DNA of 64,000 nucleotides from Aminobacter ciceronei (GTDB lineage Bacteria; Pseudomonadota; Alphaproteobacteria; Rhizobiales; Rhizobiaceae). Below, piece by piece: positions 50,266-57,342 of the stretch (positions are counted from its first letter, which is position 1; each line of letters starts with the position of its first letter). The position numbers were made by a program, and so were the translations under genes. The notes beneath the pieces were generated by a model, which was not told where the DNA came from, did not search any database, and saw only the letters and a list, made by a program, of their open reading frames with translations. Location: assembly GCF_014138625.1 (NCBI RefSeq), contig NZ_JACJHY010000010.1, positions 62,001 through 126,000 on the forward strand, given 5' to 3'.

Positions 50266-50304
50266 GGCCGCGTTGCCCAGACTGCGCGTCCCCCGGGATG
50301 CGGC

Positions 50305-50316
50305 ATCCCCGGGGAT
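50305..50316. repeat. Perfect 12-bp palindrome
   Basis: ATCCCCGGGGAT lies between the two convergent terminators after fadD3. It is part of a larger GC-rich hairpin with the preceding CCCGGGATGC. No function can be assigned. Confidence 0.4.
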
Positions 50317-50324
50317 ACTGCAAA

Positions 50325-50348
50325 AGGGCGCCGGTTGCCCGACGCCCT
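50325..50348 (-). terminator. Terminator of the SDR-fadA6 operon
   Basis: AGGGCGCCGG (50325-50334) pairs with CCGACGCCCT (50339-50348) with one mismatch. On the minus strand the hairpin is followed by TTTT. It lies 28 bases after the SDR stop at 50376. Confidence 0.65.
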
Positions 50349-50375
50349 CCAGTTCTTCCTGACGCAGTGGCTCGG

Positions 50376-51281
50376 CTACGCCCCGTAGACCGCCTTCGGT
50401 GCCGGACGCGTGGCCACCAGTTCCTTGATCCGGTCGCCGAGCTCGGCTGCGTCCCATCGGCTGCCCTTGTCGAATTCAGGGCCGTCGTTCCAGCCGAGGC
50501 AGATGCGGATCTTGCCGCCGATCAGCTCGAAGATCTGGCCGGTCACTTCAGCCGACGCCGAACTGCACAGCCAGGCAACCAGGGGTGCGGTGTTCTCAGG
50601 CGCGAAGATATCGAACTCGCCGTCCTTGGCCTGCATGGCCTCGGCAAAGGCGGTCTCTGTCATGCGCGTGCGGGCATTCGGCGCAAGACCATTGGCGGTG
50701 ATGCCGTAGCGGCGGAGCTCGGCTGCCTGGACCAGGGTCAGCGAAGCGATGCCGCCCTTGGCCGCTGAATAGGCGCTCTGGCCGACGCTACCCTGCAGGC
50801 CGGCGCCCGAAGAGGTGTTGATGATGCGGGCGTCGACCGTCTTGCCGGCCTTCTGCTGGGCGCGCCAATAGTCGACGGCGTGTCTGCTGACGCAGAAATG
50901 GCCGCGCAGATGCACGCGCAGCACCGCGTCCCATTCATCGGGCGTGCATGACACGAACATGCGGTCGCGCACGAAGCCGGCATTGTTGACCACGGCATGC
51001 AGGTCACCAAAGGCGTCGAGTGCGGCCTTGACGATGCGGCCGCCGGCCTCGAAATCGGTGACGTCATCATAGTTGGCGACGGCCTGGCCGCCCATGGCCT
51101 TGATCTCGTCGACCACCTGCTGCGCCGGCGTCTCCGCCGTCGCGTCGCCATGAGTGCCGACGCCGAGATCGTTGACCACGACCTTCGCGCCTTCGGCCGC
51201 GAGGCCCAGCGCATAGGCGCGACCGAGGCCGCGGCCGGCGCCGGTGACGATCACAACCCTGTTTTCGCAGATCGCTGCCAT
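50376..51281 (-). CDS. SDR of the MFE-2/HSD17B4 type (Rv3548c-like)
   Basis: SDR of 301 residues: VIVTGAGRGLGRAYALGLAAEGAKVVVNDLGVGTHGD, VNNAGFVRDRMFVSCTPDEWD, INTSSGAGLQGSVGQSAYSAAKGGIA and a tail GGKIRICLGWNDGPEFDKGSRWDAAELGDRIKELV. This is the dehydrogenase domain form of peroxisomal multifunctional enzymes. It matches my memory of mycobacterial Rv3548c, which lies in the same HIP region. It probably oxidises a 3-hydroxyacyl-CoA in ring C/D or side-chain breakdown. The ATG at 51281 follows AGAAGGA. It is the last gene of the fadA6 operon. Confidence 0.85.
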   Translation of the reverse strand: MAAICENRVVIVTGAGRGLGRAYALGLAAEGAKVVVNDLGVGTHGDATAETPAQQVVDEIKAMGGQAVANYDDVTDFEAGGRIVKAALDAFGDLHAVVNNAGFVRDRMFVSCTPDEWDAVLRVHLRGHFCVSRHAVDYWRAQQKAGKTVDARIINTSSGAGLQGSVGQSAYSAAKGGIASLTLVQAAELRRYGITANGLAPNARTRMTETAFAEAMQAKDGEFDIFAPENTAPLVAWLCSSASAEVTGQIFELIGGKIRICLGWNDGPEFDKGSRWDAAELGDRIKELVATRPAPKAVYGA

Positions 51282-51292
51282 GTCAGTCCTTC

Positions 51293-51895
51293 TCACTTTG
51301 TCTTGGTCGACAGGCGCACAGCGCGCGCCTTGCCGGTGTTGCGTTTGCGGCCAGGTTCCGCGACGCGGAGCGGTTCGCATTCCACGAGATCGGCAAGCGA
51401 CCGGTCCGCCAGCCGCTGATACTCACCGTCGCCATTGTTGCGCCAGATGATAGCGGCTTCCGGCATTTCCTTGATCACCTTGGCTGGATTGCCGGCGATC
51501 AGGCTACGTTGAGGCGTCACCACCTCGTTCTTCACCAGGCTGAGCGCTGCCACCAGGCTGTCGTCGCCGATAACGGCGCCGTCGAGCACCACTGCATTCA
51601 TGCCGATAAGTGCATTCTCGCCCACCGTGCAGCCATGCAGGATGGCGCCGTGGCCTACGGTCGCGCCGCGGCCGACGATGCAGTCCGAGCCCGAGCCGGT
51701 GTGCAAGGTGCAATTGTCCTGCACGCTGGCATCGCCGATGACTGTGATGCGGCCGAAATCGCCCCGCAGCGACGCCCCGGGGCCGATGTAGCAGCGCGGC
51801 CCGATGGTCACGTCACCGATCAGCACCGCCGTCGGATGCAGGTAAGCAGTGGGGTCGACCACCGGCACGATGCCTTCAAAGGCATAGCACGGCAT
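51293..51895 (-). CDS. Gamma-carbonic-anhydrase-like hexapeptide protein (PaaY/CaiE type)
   Basis: A 200-residue left-handed beta-helix protein with repeated hexapeptides (VLIGDVTIGPRCYIGPGASLRGDF). The three metal histidines appear in LHTGSGSD, ATVGHGAIL and LHGCTVGENAL, as in gamma-carbonic anhydrase. It is closest to PaaY, which in phenylacetate catabolism is a thioesterase that clears blocked CoA intermediates. It begins 2 bases after the fadA6 stop, so it is an operon member. A similar housekeeping role here is a fair inference. The last 25 residues are basic and unstructured. Confidence 0.86.
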   Translation of the reverse strand: MPCYAFEGIVPVVDPTAYLHPTAVLIGDVTIGPRCYIGPGASLRGDFGRITVIGDASVQDNCTLHTGSGSDCIVGRGATVGHGAILHGCTVGENALIGMNAVVLDGAVIGDDSLVAALSLVKNEVVTPQRSLIAGNPAKVIKEMPEAAIIWRNNGDGEYQRLADRSLADLVECEPLRVAEPGRKRNTGKARAVRLSTKTK

Positions 51896-51897
51896 GG

Positions 51898-53049
51898 TCA
51901 GAGCCTCTCGATGATGGTCACGTTGGCCTGGCCGCCGCCTTCGCACATGGTCTGCAGCGCATAGCGGCCGTTGCGGCGCTCGAGTTCGTTCAGCATCGTG
52001 GTCATGATGCGCGCGCCGGTGGCGCCTAGCGGATGGCCGAGTGCGATCGCGCCGCCATTGACGTTCACCTTGTCCCGTGGAATGCCAAGGTCCTTGATCC
52101 AGGCGAGCGGGACCGAGGCAAAGGCCTCGTTGCACTCGAACAGGTCGATGTCCTCGATCTTCAGGCCGGTCTTCATAAGCGCATGGCGCGTCGCCGGGAT
52201 CGGCGCTGTCAACATCCATACCGGATCGTCGCCGCGCACGCTGATGTGGTGGATGCGGGCGCGCGGCTTGAGGTTGTGGTCCTTCACCGCCTGTTCCGAG
52301 GCGATCAGCAGCGCAGCCGCCGCATCGGCGTTCTGGCTGGCGACGCCGGCATGCACGCGACCGCCTTCGACCAGCGTCTTCAGCGTCGCCATCCTGTCGA
52401 GCGATGTGTCGCGGCGCGGCGTCTCGTCCACGGCGAAGTCGCCGACCGGCGCGATCTCATTGGTGAACCGTCCCGCGTCGATGGCGGCAATGGCGCGCCG
52501 GTGGCTCTCCAGCGCGAACTGCTCCATCTCGTCGCGGCTGCACTGCCACTTCTCGGCGATCATTTCGGCCGAGCGAAACTGGCTGACCTCCTGGTCGCCG
52601 TATCGGGCGCGCCAGCCCGGCGAGGTGCTGAACGGATCGGGGAAGCCGAACTGCGGCCCGACCAGCATAGCCGACGCCATCGGGATCATGTTCATGTTCT
52701 GCACGCCGCCGGCAATCACTAGCTCCTGCGTACCGCTCATCACCGCCTGCGCGGCGAAGTGCACCGCCTGCTGTGCCGAACCGCACTGGCGGTCGACGGT
52801 TACACCAGGCACATGGTCGGGCAGACCCGCCACCAGCCAGCAGGTGCGGGCGATGTCGCCGGCCTGCGAGCCGATCGTGTCGGTGCAGCCATAGATGACG
52901 TCATCGACCGCGTTCGGGTCGATGCCGGTGCGGGCGATCAGCGCCTTGATCGGCTGGGCACCAAGGTCTGCCGAATGCAGGGCGGCAAGCGAGCCCTTCT
53001 TGCGGCCGACCGGCGTACGGACGGCGTCGACGATATAGGCTTCAGGCAT
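51898..53049 (-). CDS. fadA6: Thiolase FadA6
   Basis: Thiolase of 383 residues. The nucleophile is in VTVDRQCGSAQQAVHFAAQAVMSGTQELVIAGGVQNM; the other motifs are FECNEAFASVPLAW, NGGAIALGHPLGATGARI and LQTMCEGGGQANVTIIERL. The last string is the C-terminus of mycobacterial FadA6 (Rv3556c), and the whole protein tracks it well. FadA6 carries out thiolytic steps in HIP catabolism, including release of small CoA units after ring C opening. The ATG at 53049 has GGAGAGG; the upstream dehydrogenase stops at 53051. It lies between acyl-CoA dehydrogenase and PaaY-like genes. Confidence 0.9.
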   Translation of the reverse strand: MPEAYIVDAVRTPVGRKKGSLAALHSADLGAQPIKALIARTGIDPNAVDDVIYGCTDTIGSQAGDIARTCWLVAGLPDHVPGVTVDRQCGSAQQAVHFAAQAVMSGTQELVIAGGVQNMNMIPMASAMLVGPQFGFPDPFSTSPGWRARYGDQEVSQFRSAEMIAEKWQCSRDEMEQFALESHRRAIAAIDAGRFTNEIAPVGDFAVDETPRRDTSLDRMATLKTLVEGGRVHAGVASQNADAAAALLIASEQAVKDHNLKPRARIHHISVRGDDPVWMLTAPIPATRHALMKTGLKIEDIDLFECNEAFASVPLAWIKDLGIPRDKVNVNGGAIALGHPLGATGARIMTTMLNELERRNGRYALQTMCEGGGQANVTIIERL

Positions 53050-53050
53050 A

Positions 53051-54106
53051 TCAGGCCTCTCCGGCAAAGGTGTGTTCGGGTCCGAGCGGACGCGCAAAGA
53101 CGCGGGCTGCGACGCGCTCGCGATGGAAGGCAGTGCCGCCCCACCAACTGGTCAACGCGATGCCACGCTTGAGGAAGAAGTGAACGTCCACCTCCCAGGA
53201 ATAACCCATGGCGCCATGCACCTGGATCGAGGTCCGAGCCGCGACGTCGGCGGCATCAGTGCAGGCAAGCTTGGCCTGCGAGATGCGAGCGCGGCTGTAG
53301 AGATCGCTCTGCTCGAGCTGGGCGGCTGCCGCATGCAGCACCGGACGAGCGAACTCGATCTTCACCTGGGCGGTCGCGAGGTGATGCTTGACCGCCTGGT
53401 AGGAGCCGATCGGCTTGCCGAACTGCTGGCGTTCCTTGGCATACGCGACACCGAGATCGACGCAGCGCTGGGCTAGACCCAGCATCTGAGCGGCTGCAAA
53501 CAGCGCGCCACGGTCGAGAGCGGCAGCCAGCGGGACTGCGGCCTCACTGGCGCCGGCAACCAGCGTTGCGTCGCTCGGCTCGAATTCAACCGTGAACAGC
53601 CGGCGGAACGGATCGACACTCGGCTGCGCCACGATCCTTGCCTTGGCGGTTTCGACGAGATGGACAGCACCGTCGCGGACGACGAGTACCGCCTCGGCCG
53701 TATCGGCATCGGCGACGAACGAATTGGCCGGATGTGCCACCGTGACGGTTACATCGCCGGCGAGCGCACGCTTGAGCAGCGCGGCCACCCGGGCATTGTC
53801 GGAGAAGGCAGCAAGCAGCGGCAACGCCACGCCTGCATTCTCGACCAGCGGCTCCGGCAGCCCGGCGTAGCCGCAAGCCTCGGCGATCTGCACGAAGTCG
53901 ATGGCCGACAGTCCGAGGCCGCCATTGTCTTCAGCCACCAGGGCACCGGCGAGGCCCATCTCCAAAATCTTGGCCCAGCGGGAAGCGTCGCGGGCAGCGC
54001 CCTCGCCCATCAATCGGCGCAGGTCGGCGGGCTGGCAGACGTCAGCGAGCAACTCACGGACCACGTCAGCCGTCATCGTCTGTTCTTCGGAGAAACGGAA
54101 ATCCAT
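53051..54106 (-). CDS. Acyl-CoA dehydrogenase, FadE32/33-like short subunit
   Basis: A 351-residue ACAD family protein: MDFRFSEEQTMTADVVRELLADV, LVAEDNGGLGLSAIDF, EFARPVLHAAA and QVHGAMGYSWEVDVHFFLKRG. The middle domain is truncated relative to typical ACADs, as in mycobacterial FadE32/FadE33, which partner FadE31 in dehydrogenation of the ring-opened MOODA-CoA. It follows fadE31 by 14 bases. The candidate catalytic glutamate is that in YSWEVD. It would form a hetero-oligomer with FadE31. I cannot say whether it is nearer FadE32 or FadE33. Confidence 0.85.
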   Translation of the reverse strand: MDFRFSEEQTMTADVVRELLADVCQPADLRRLMGEGAARDASRWAKILEMGLAGALVAEDNGGLGLSAIDFVQIAEACGYAGLPEPLVENAGVALPLLAAFSDNARVAALLKRALAGDVTVTVAHPANSFVADADTAEAVLVVRDGAVHLVETAKARIVAQPSVDPFRRLFTVEFEPSDATLVAGASEAAVPLAAALDRGALFAAAQMLGLAQRCVDLGVAYAKERQQFGKPIGSYQAVKHHLATAQVKIEFARPVLHAAAAQLEQSDLYSRARISQAKLACTDAADVAARTSIQVHGAMGYSWEVDVHFFLKRGIALTSWWGGTAFHRERVAARVFARPLGPEHTFAGEA

Positions 54107-54120
54107 CTTTTCGCCTCCCC

Positions 54121-55284
54121 TTATGCGCGCGGCAGCCCAAGCATACGCTCGGCGATGATGTTGCGCTGGATCTCGTTCGAGCCGGCATAGATCGGTCCGG
54201 CCAGCGAGAAGAAGTAGCCGTCCAGCCAGCGGCCGATGTCGCCCGCCTCGGGCGCCGTACGCAGCAGTTCCGCACGGGCGCCCAGGATCGACAATGCCGC
54301 CTTGTGCATGGCGATGTCCATTTCCGACCAGAAGATCTTGTTGGTGCTGGCCTCGGCGCCGATATGGCCGCCTGCGGCAAGCCGCGATGCGGTGGCGTAG
54401 ATCGACAGCGCATAGGCCTCGGCGTCCATCCAGGACTGCAGCACCGCCGTGCGCACCGTTGGCTCGACCTCGGCCTCATGCGCCTTGTAGAGCTCGACCA
54501 GCTTGCGCGCCGCCACCTGGAAGCGCGCCGGGCTGCGCAGCATCAGGCCGCGCTCGAAGCCGGCAGTTGCCATACAGATGTTCCAGCCCTCGCCCTCGCC
54601 GCCGAGTCGGTTGAAGGCGGACACGCGGACATCGTCGAGGAAGATTTCGGCAAAGCCGGTCTCGCCGTCGATCTGCGGGATCGCCTGCACCCGCACGCCG
54701 GGGGCGTTGAGCGGGAAAAAGATCAGGGACAAGCCCTTATGGCGCTGCGACGCCGGATCGGTGCGGAACAGCCCAAAGGCCCAGTCGGCGAAGACCGCGC
54801 GCGACGACCAGATCTTGTGGCCCTTGAGCACATATTCGTCGCCTTCAAGCACGGCGGTCGCGCGCACCGAGGCCAGGTCGGAACCGGCTTGAGGCTCGGA
54901 CCAGGCTTGCGCCCAGATCTCGTCGCCTGAGGCCATGGAGGTCAGGAAGCGCGCCTTCTGCTCCTCGGTGCCATATTCCATCAGCGTCGGCCCGAGCAGG
55001 AAGATGCCGTTCTGGTTGACGCGCAGCGGCGCGCCGGCACGGTAATATTCTTCTTCGAAGATCAGCCACTGGATCAGGTCGAGCCCGCGCCCGCCATAGC
55101 TTTCCGGCCAGGTCACCATGCCCCAGCGGCCCTCGGCCAGCACGCGCTCCCATGCGCGATGCGCCTCAAAACCCTCGCGGCTGGCATCGAAGGACGGCAG
55201 CGGCTTGCTGGGCACATGCTTTTCGAGCCAGGAGCGCACTTCCTGGCGGAAGGCCTGCTGCTCGTCGGTGTAATCAAGATCCAC
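54121..55284 (-). CDS. fadE31: Acyl-CoA dehydrogenase FadE31-type
   Basis: Acyl-CoA dehydrogenase of 387 residues. AFRQEVRSWLEKHVPSKPLPSFDASREGFEAHRAWERVLAEGRWGMVTWPESYGGRG, EEYYRAGAPLRVNQNGIFLLGPTL, AQAWSEPQAGSDLASVRAT, GETGFAEIFLDDVRV and AGPIYAGSNEIQRNIIAERMLGLPR align with mycobacterial FadE31 (Rv3562). In the HIP model FadE31 with FadE32/33 acts on ring-opened CoA esters. It lies downstream of the enoyl-CoA hydratase gene. The final RNIIAERMLGLPR is the standard ACAD ending. Confidence 0.88.
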   Translation of the reverse strand: MDLDYTDEQQAFRQEVRSWLEKHVPSKPLPSFDASREGFEAHRAWERVLAEGRWGMVTWPESYGGRGLDLIQWLIFEEEYYRAGAPLRVNQNGIFLLGPTLMEYGTEEQKARFLTSMASGDEIWAQAWSEPQAGSDLASVRATAVLEGDEYVLKGHKIWSSRAVFADWAFGLFRTDPASQRHKGLSLIFFPLNAPGVRVQAIPQIDGETGFAEIFLDDVRVSAFNRLGGEGEGWNICMATAGFERGLMLRSPARFQVAARKLVELYKAHEAEVEPTVRTAVLQSWMDAEAYALSIYATASRLAAGGHIGAEASTNKIFWSEMDIAMHKAALSILGARAELLRTAPEAGDIGRWLDGYFFSLAGPIYAGSNEIQRNIIAERMLGLPRA

Positions 55285-55315
55285 GCTTGGAAATTCCCGT
55301 TGGTCGGTGGCGGGC

Positions 55316-56212
55316 TCAAGCCTCGCCGGCCTGCTTCTTGTTGGCGGCGGCCATGCTCTTGGCGTCTTGTCCGCCCAGCGTGTTGCCGGTGGTCAGGTCG
55401 TTCTGGGCATGGGCGAAATGATGCATGTGATAATGCGCGTCCATGGCGGTGCGCTTTCCGCGCAGGTCCTCGACATGATTGATCGCCTGCTTGGACAGCC
55501 AGAGGCCGAGGCGCGGATACTGCGCCAGCTTTTCGGCCATGGCCCGACCGGCGCCTTCCAGTTCGTCGCGGGCAACCACCTTGTTGACCATGCCGAACTG
55601 CTCGGCGCGTGACGCCGGCATGCGTTCACCCATCATCAGGAATTCCTTGGCGACGCGCGGCGGCAGCTCGAAGGCATGTGCGAAATACTCGACGCCTGGA
55701 ATGCCCATGCGCACCACCGGATCCTGGAAGAAGGCATCGTCGGTGGCGACGATGAAGTCGCAGACCCAGGCAAGCATCAACCCGCCGGCGACGCAAGCGC
55801 CCTGCACAAGTGCGATCGTGGGCTTGGGGATGTCGCGCCAGCGTCGGCACATGCCGAGATAGACCTCGTGCTCCCTGGTGTAGAGCATTTCGGCAGCCGG
55901 CTTGTTGGTGTGGTCGGACCACATCAGGCGACGGTCGAAGGTCTTGTTGACGTCGCGACCCGGCGTGCCGATGTCGTGGCCGGCAGAGAAATGCTTCCCC
56001 GCGCCGCGCAGGATGATGACCTTCACCGTGTCGTCGTCGACTGCGCGCTTGAAGGCATCGTCGAGCGCATAGGTCATCTGGGAGTTCTGGGCGTTGTTGA
56101 ACGTCGGGCGATTCATCGTCACCCAGGCGATCGGTCCCTCGGTTTCGTAGAGGACCGGCTCGCCCGTCTCATAGGTGATGTCTGCCGTACGCGGCTCAAC
56201 CAGATCGCTCAT
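55316..56212 (-). CDS. Enoyl-CoA hydratase/isomerase (crotonase family)
   Basis: A 298-residue crotonase: VILRGAGKHFSAGHDIGTPGRDVNKTFDRRLMWSDHTNK, LVQGACVAGGLMLAWVCDFIVATDDAFFQDPVVRMGIPGVEYFAHAFELPPRVAKEFLMM. A long insertion before the second motif and histidine at GHDIG differ from EchA20. The expected glutamates are replaced by other residues (GGLMLAW and PVVRMGI), so the chemistry may not be plain hydration. I chose the ATG at 56212; an in-frame TTG at 56233 is possible. It is the first gene of the operon to fadA6. Confidence 0.85.
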   Translation of the reverse strand: MSDLVEPRTADITYETGEPVLYETEGPIAWVTMNRPTFNNAQNSQMTYALDDAFKRAVDDDTVKVIILRGAGKHFSAGHDIGTPGRDVNKTFDRRLMWSDHTNKPAAEMLYTREHEVYLGMCRRWRDIPKPTIALVQGACVAGGLMLAWVCDFIVATDDAFFQDPVVRMGIPGVEYFAHAFELPPRVAKEFLMMGERMPASRAEQFGMVNKVVARDELEGAGRAMAEKLAQYPRLGLWLSKQAINHVEDLRGKRTAMDAHYHMHHFAHAQNDLTTGNTLGGQDAKSMAAANKKQAGEA

Positions 56213-56280
56213 ATCAAGGGTTTCCGCTGACAATTCAACTTGGTAGCTCCGGAGAAACTACGTTCCCCGCCAAGGGGTGC

Positions 56281-56300
56281 AATCGTCCAAAGGGACTAAA
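56281..56300 (-). promoter_or_regulatory. Island dyad for the echA-fadE31-fadA6 operon
   Basis: AATCGTCC-AAAG-GGACTAAA; toward the operon it reads TTTAGTCC-CTTT-GGACGATT. It lies 68 bp before the ATG at 56212, in the 130-bp gap after the aldo-keto reductase gene. Confidence 0.72.
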
Positions 56301-56342
56301 GCGCCGGCAACTTTGTGCGCCGCACAATCACTTGCCGCACGA

Positions 56343-57287
56343 TCATTTGCAGATCGTATCGATCTCGGCGAGCTCCGCTGCCGTCAGATTCCACGAGGCA
56401 GCCGCTGCATTGGCCACCACCTGCTCGGGACGGGTGGCACCCGCAATTACGCTGGAAACGATCGGCTGGCAGGCCAGCCAGGAAAACGCCAGCTCGAGGA
56501 TGGTGCGTCCGCGCGCTTCACTGAAGCCGATCAGCTTCTCGACCTTGTCGAGATTGGCGTCGGTCAGGCCGGATTTGAAATAGGCCATGTTCATGCGCGT
56601 GTCCTCCGGCAGCGCCTGACCCTTGCGGTATTTGCCGGTCAGGAGGCCGCTCGCCAGCGGGAAATAGGGCAAAAGCGTCATGCCGGTGCGGTGCATCGCC
56701 GGGAACAGCTCGGTCTCGGCCGTGCGCGAGATCAGATTGTATTCGGCCTGGGTGGATTGCAGGCTGTGCAGATTGTGATGGCGCGAAGTCCAACTGGCAT
56801 CGACCAGCATCCATGCCGGCAGGTTCGAGCAGCCGAGATAGCGGACCTTGCCCTGCTTCACGAGATCGTCGAGCGCCCGCAGCGTCTCCTCGACTGGCGT
56901 CTGCGGATCTGGGAAATGGTACTGGTAGAGGTCGATGTAGTCAGTCTTGAGCCGGCGCAGGCTGTCTTCGACAGCATTCATGATGTAGCCGCGCGATCCG
57001 TTGTAGCGATTGCTCTTCTCGCGGTTGAGCGGCGAGGCGAACTTGGTCGCCAACACCACATCCTTGCGCCGGTCGCCGAGCACCTCGCCCAAAGTGATCT
57101 CCGACCCACCATTGACGCCGTAGGAATCCGAGGTGTCGAGCAGCGTGATGCCGGCATCGAGCGCGGCATGCACCACTTTGCGGGCGCCCTCGGTGTCGAG
57201 ACTCCTGATCATGCCGCCAAAATTGTTGCAGCCGAGACCGACAACCGAAACCTCAAGGCCCGTGCGGCCGAGAACGCGCTTTTCCAT
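56343..57287 (-). CDS. Aldo/keto reductase
   Basis: NAD(P)H-dependent AKR of 314 residues with a TIM barrel: GLGCNNFGG, DTSDSYGVNGGSE (catalytic Asp and Tyr), DVVLATKF (Lys), LYQYHFPDPQTPVEETL (His) and the NADP-binding SVIAGATRPEQV near the end. The catalytic tetrad is complete. It follows the GMC gene by 55 bases on the same strand, and so is probably the last gene of the second Liv operon. AKRs can reduce steroid ketones such as the 3-keto group, but also many aldehydes. Confidence 0.88.
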   Translation of the reverse strand: MEKRVLGRTGLEVSVVGLGCNNFGGMIRSLDTEGARKVVHAALDAGITLLDTSDSYGVNGGSEITLGEVLGDRRKDVVLATKFASPLNREKSNRYNGSRGYIMNAVEDSLRRLKTDYIDLYQYHFPDPQTPVEETLRALDDLVKQGKVRYLGCSNLPAWMLVDASWTSRHHNLHSLQSTQAEYNLISRTAETELFPAMHRTGMTLLPYFPLASGLLTGKYRKGQALPEDTRMNMAYFKSGLTDANLDKVEKLIGFSEARGRTILELAFSWLACQPIVSSVIAGATRPEQVVANAAAASWNLTAAELAEIDTICK

Positions 57288-57342
57288 CTCGTCTACTCCA
57301 TCATCTTCGTTCGCTAACTATCTTATTTCAAAGGCAAACAGC

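Noticed and set aside
57298-57318. CATCTTCGTTCGCTAACTA, resembling the dyad, upstream of the aldo-keto reductase
   Set aside because: The arms lie 3 bp too close and the internal GTCC/GGAC is missing. I treat the gene as part of the upstream operon.
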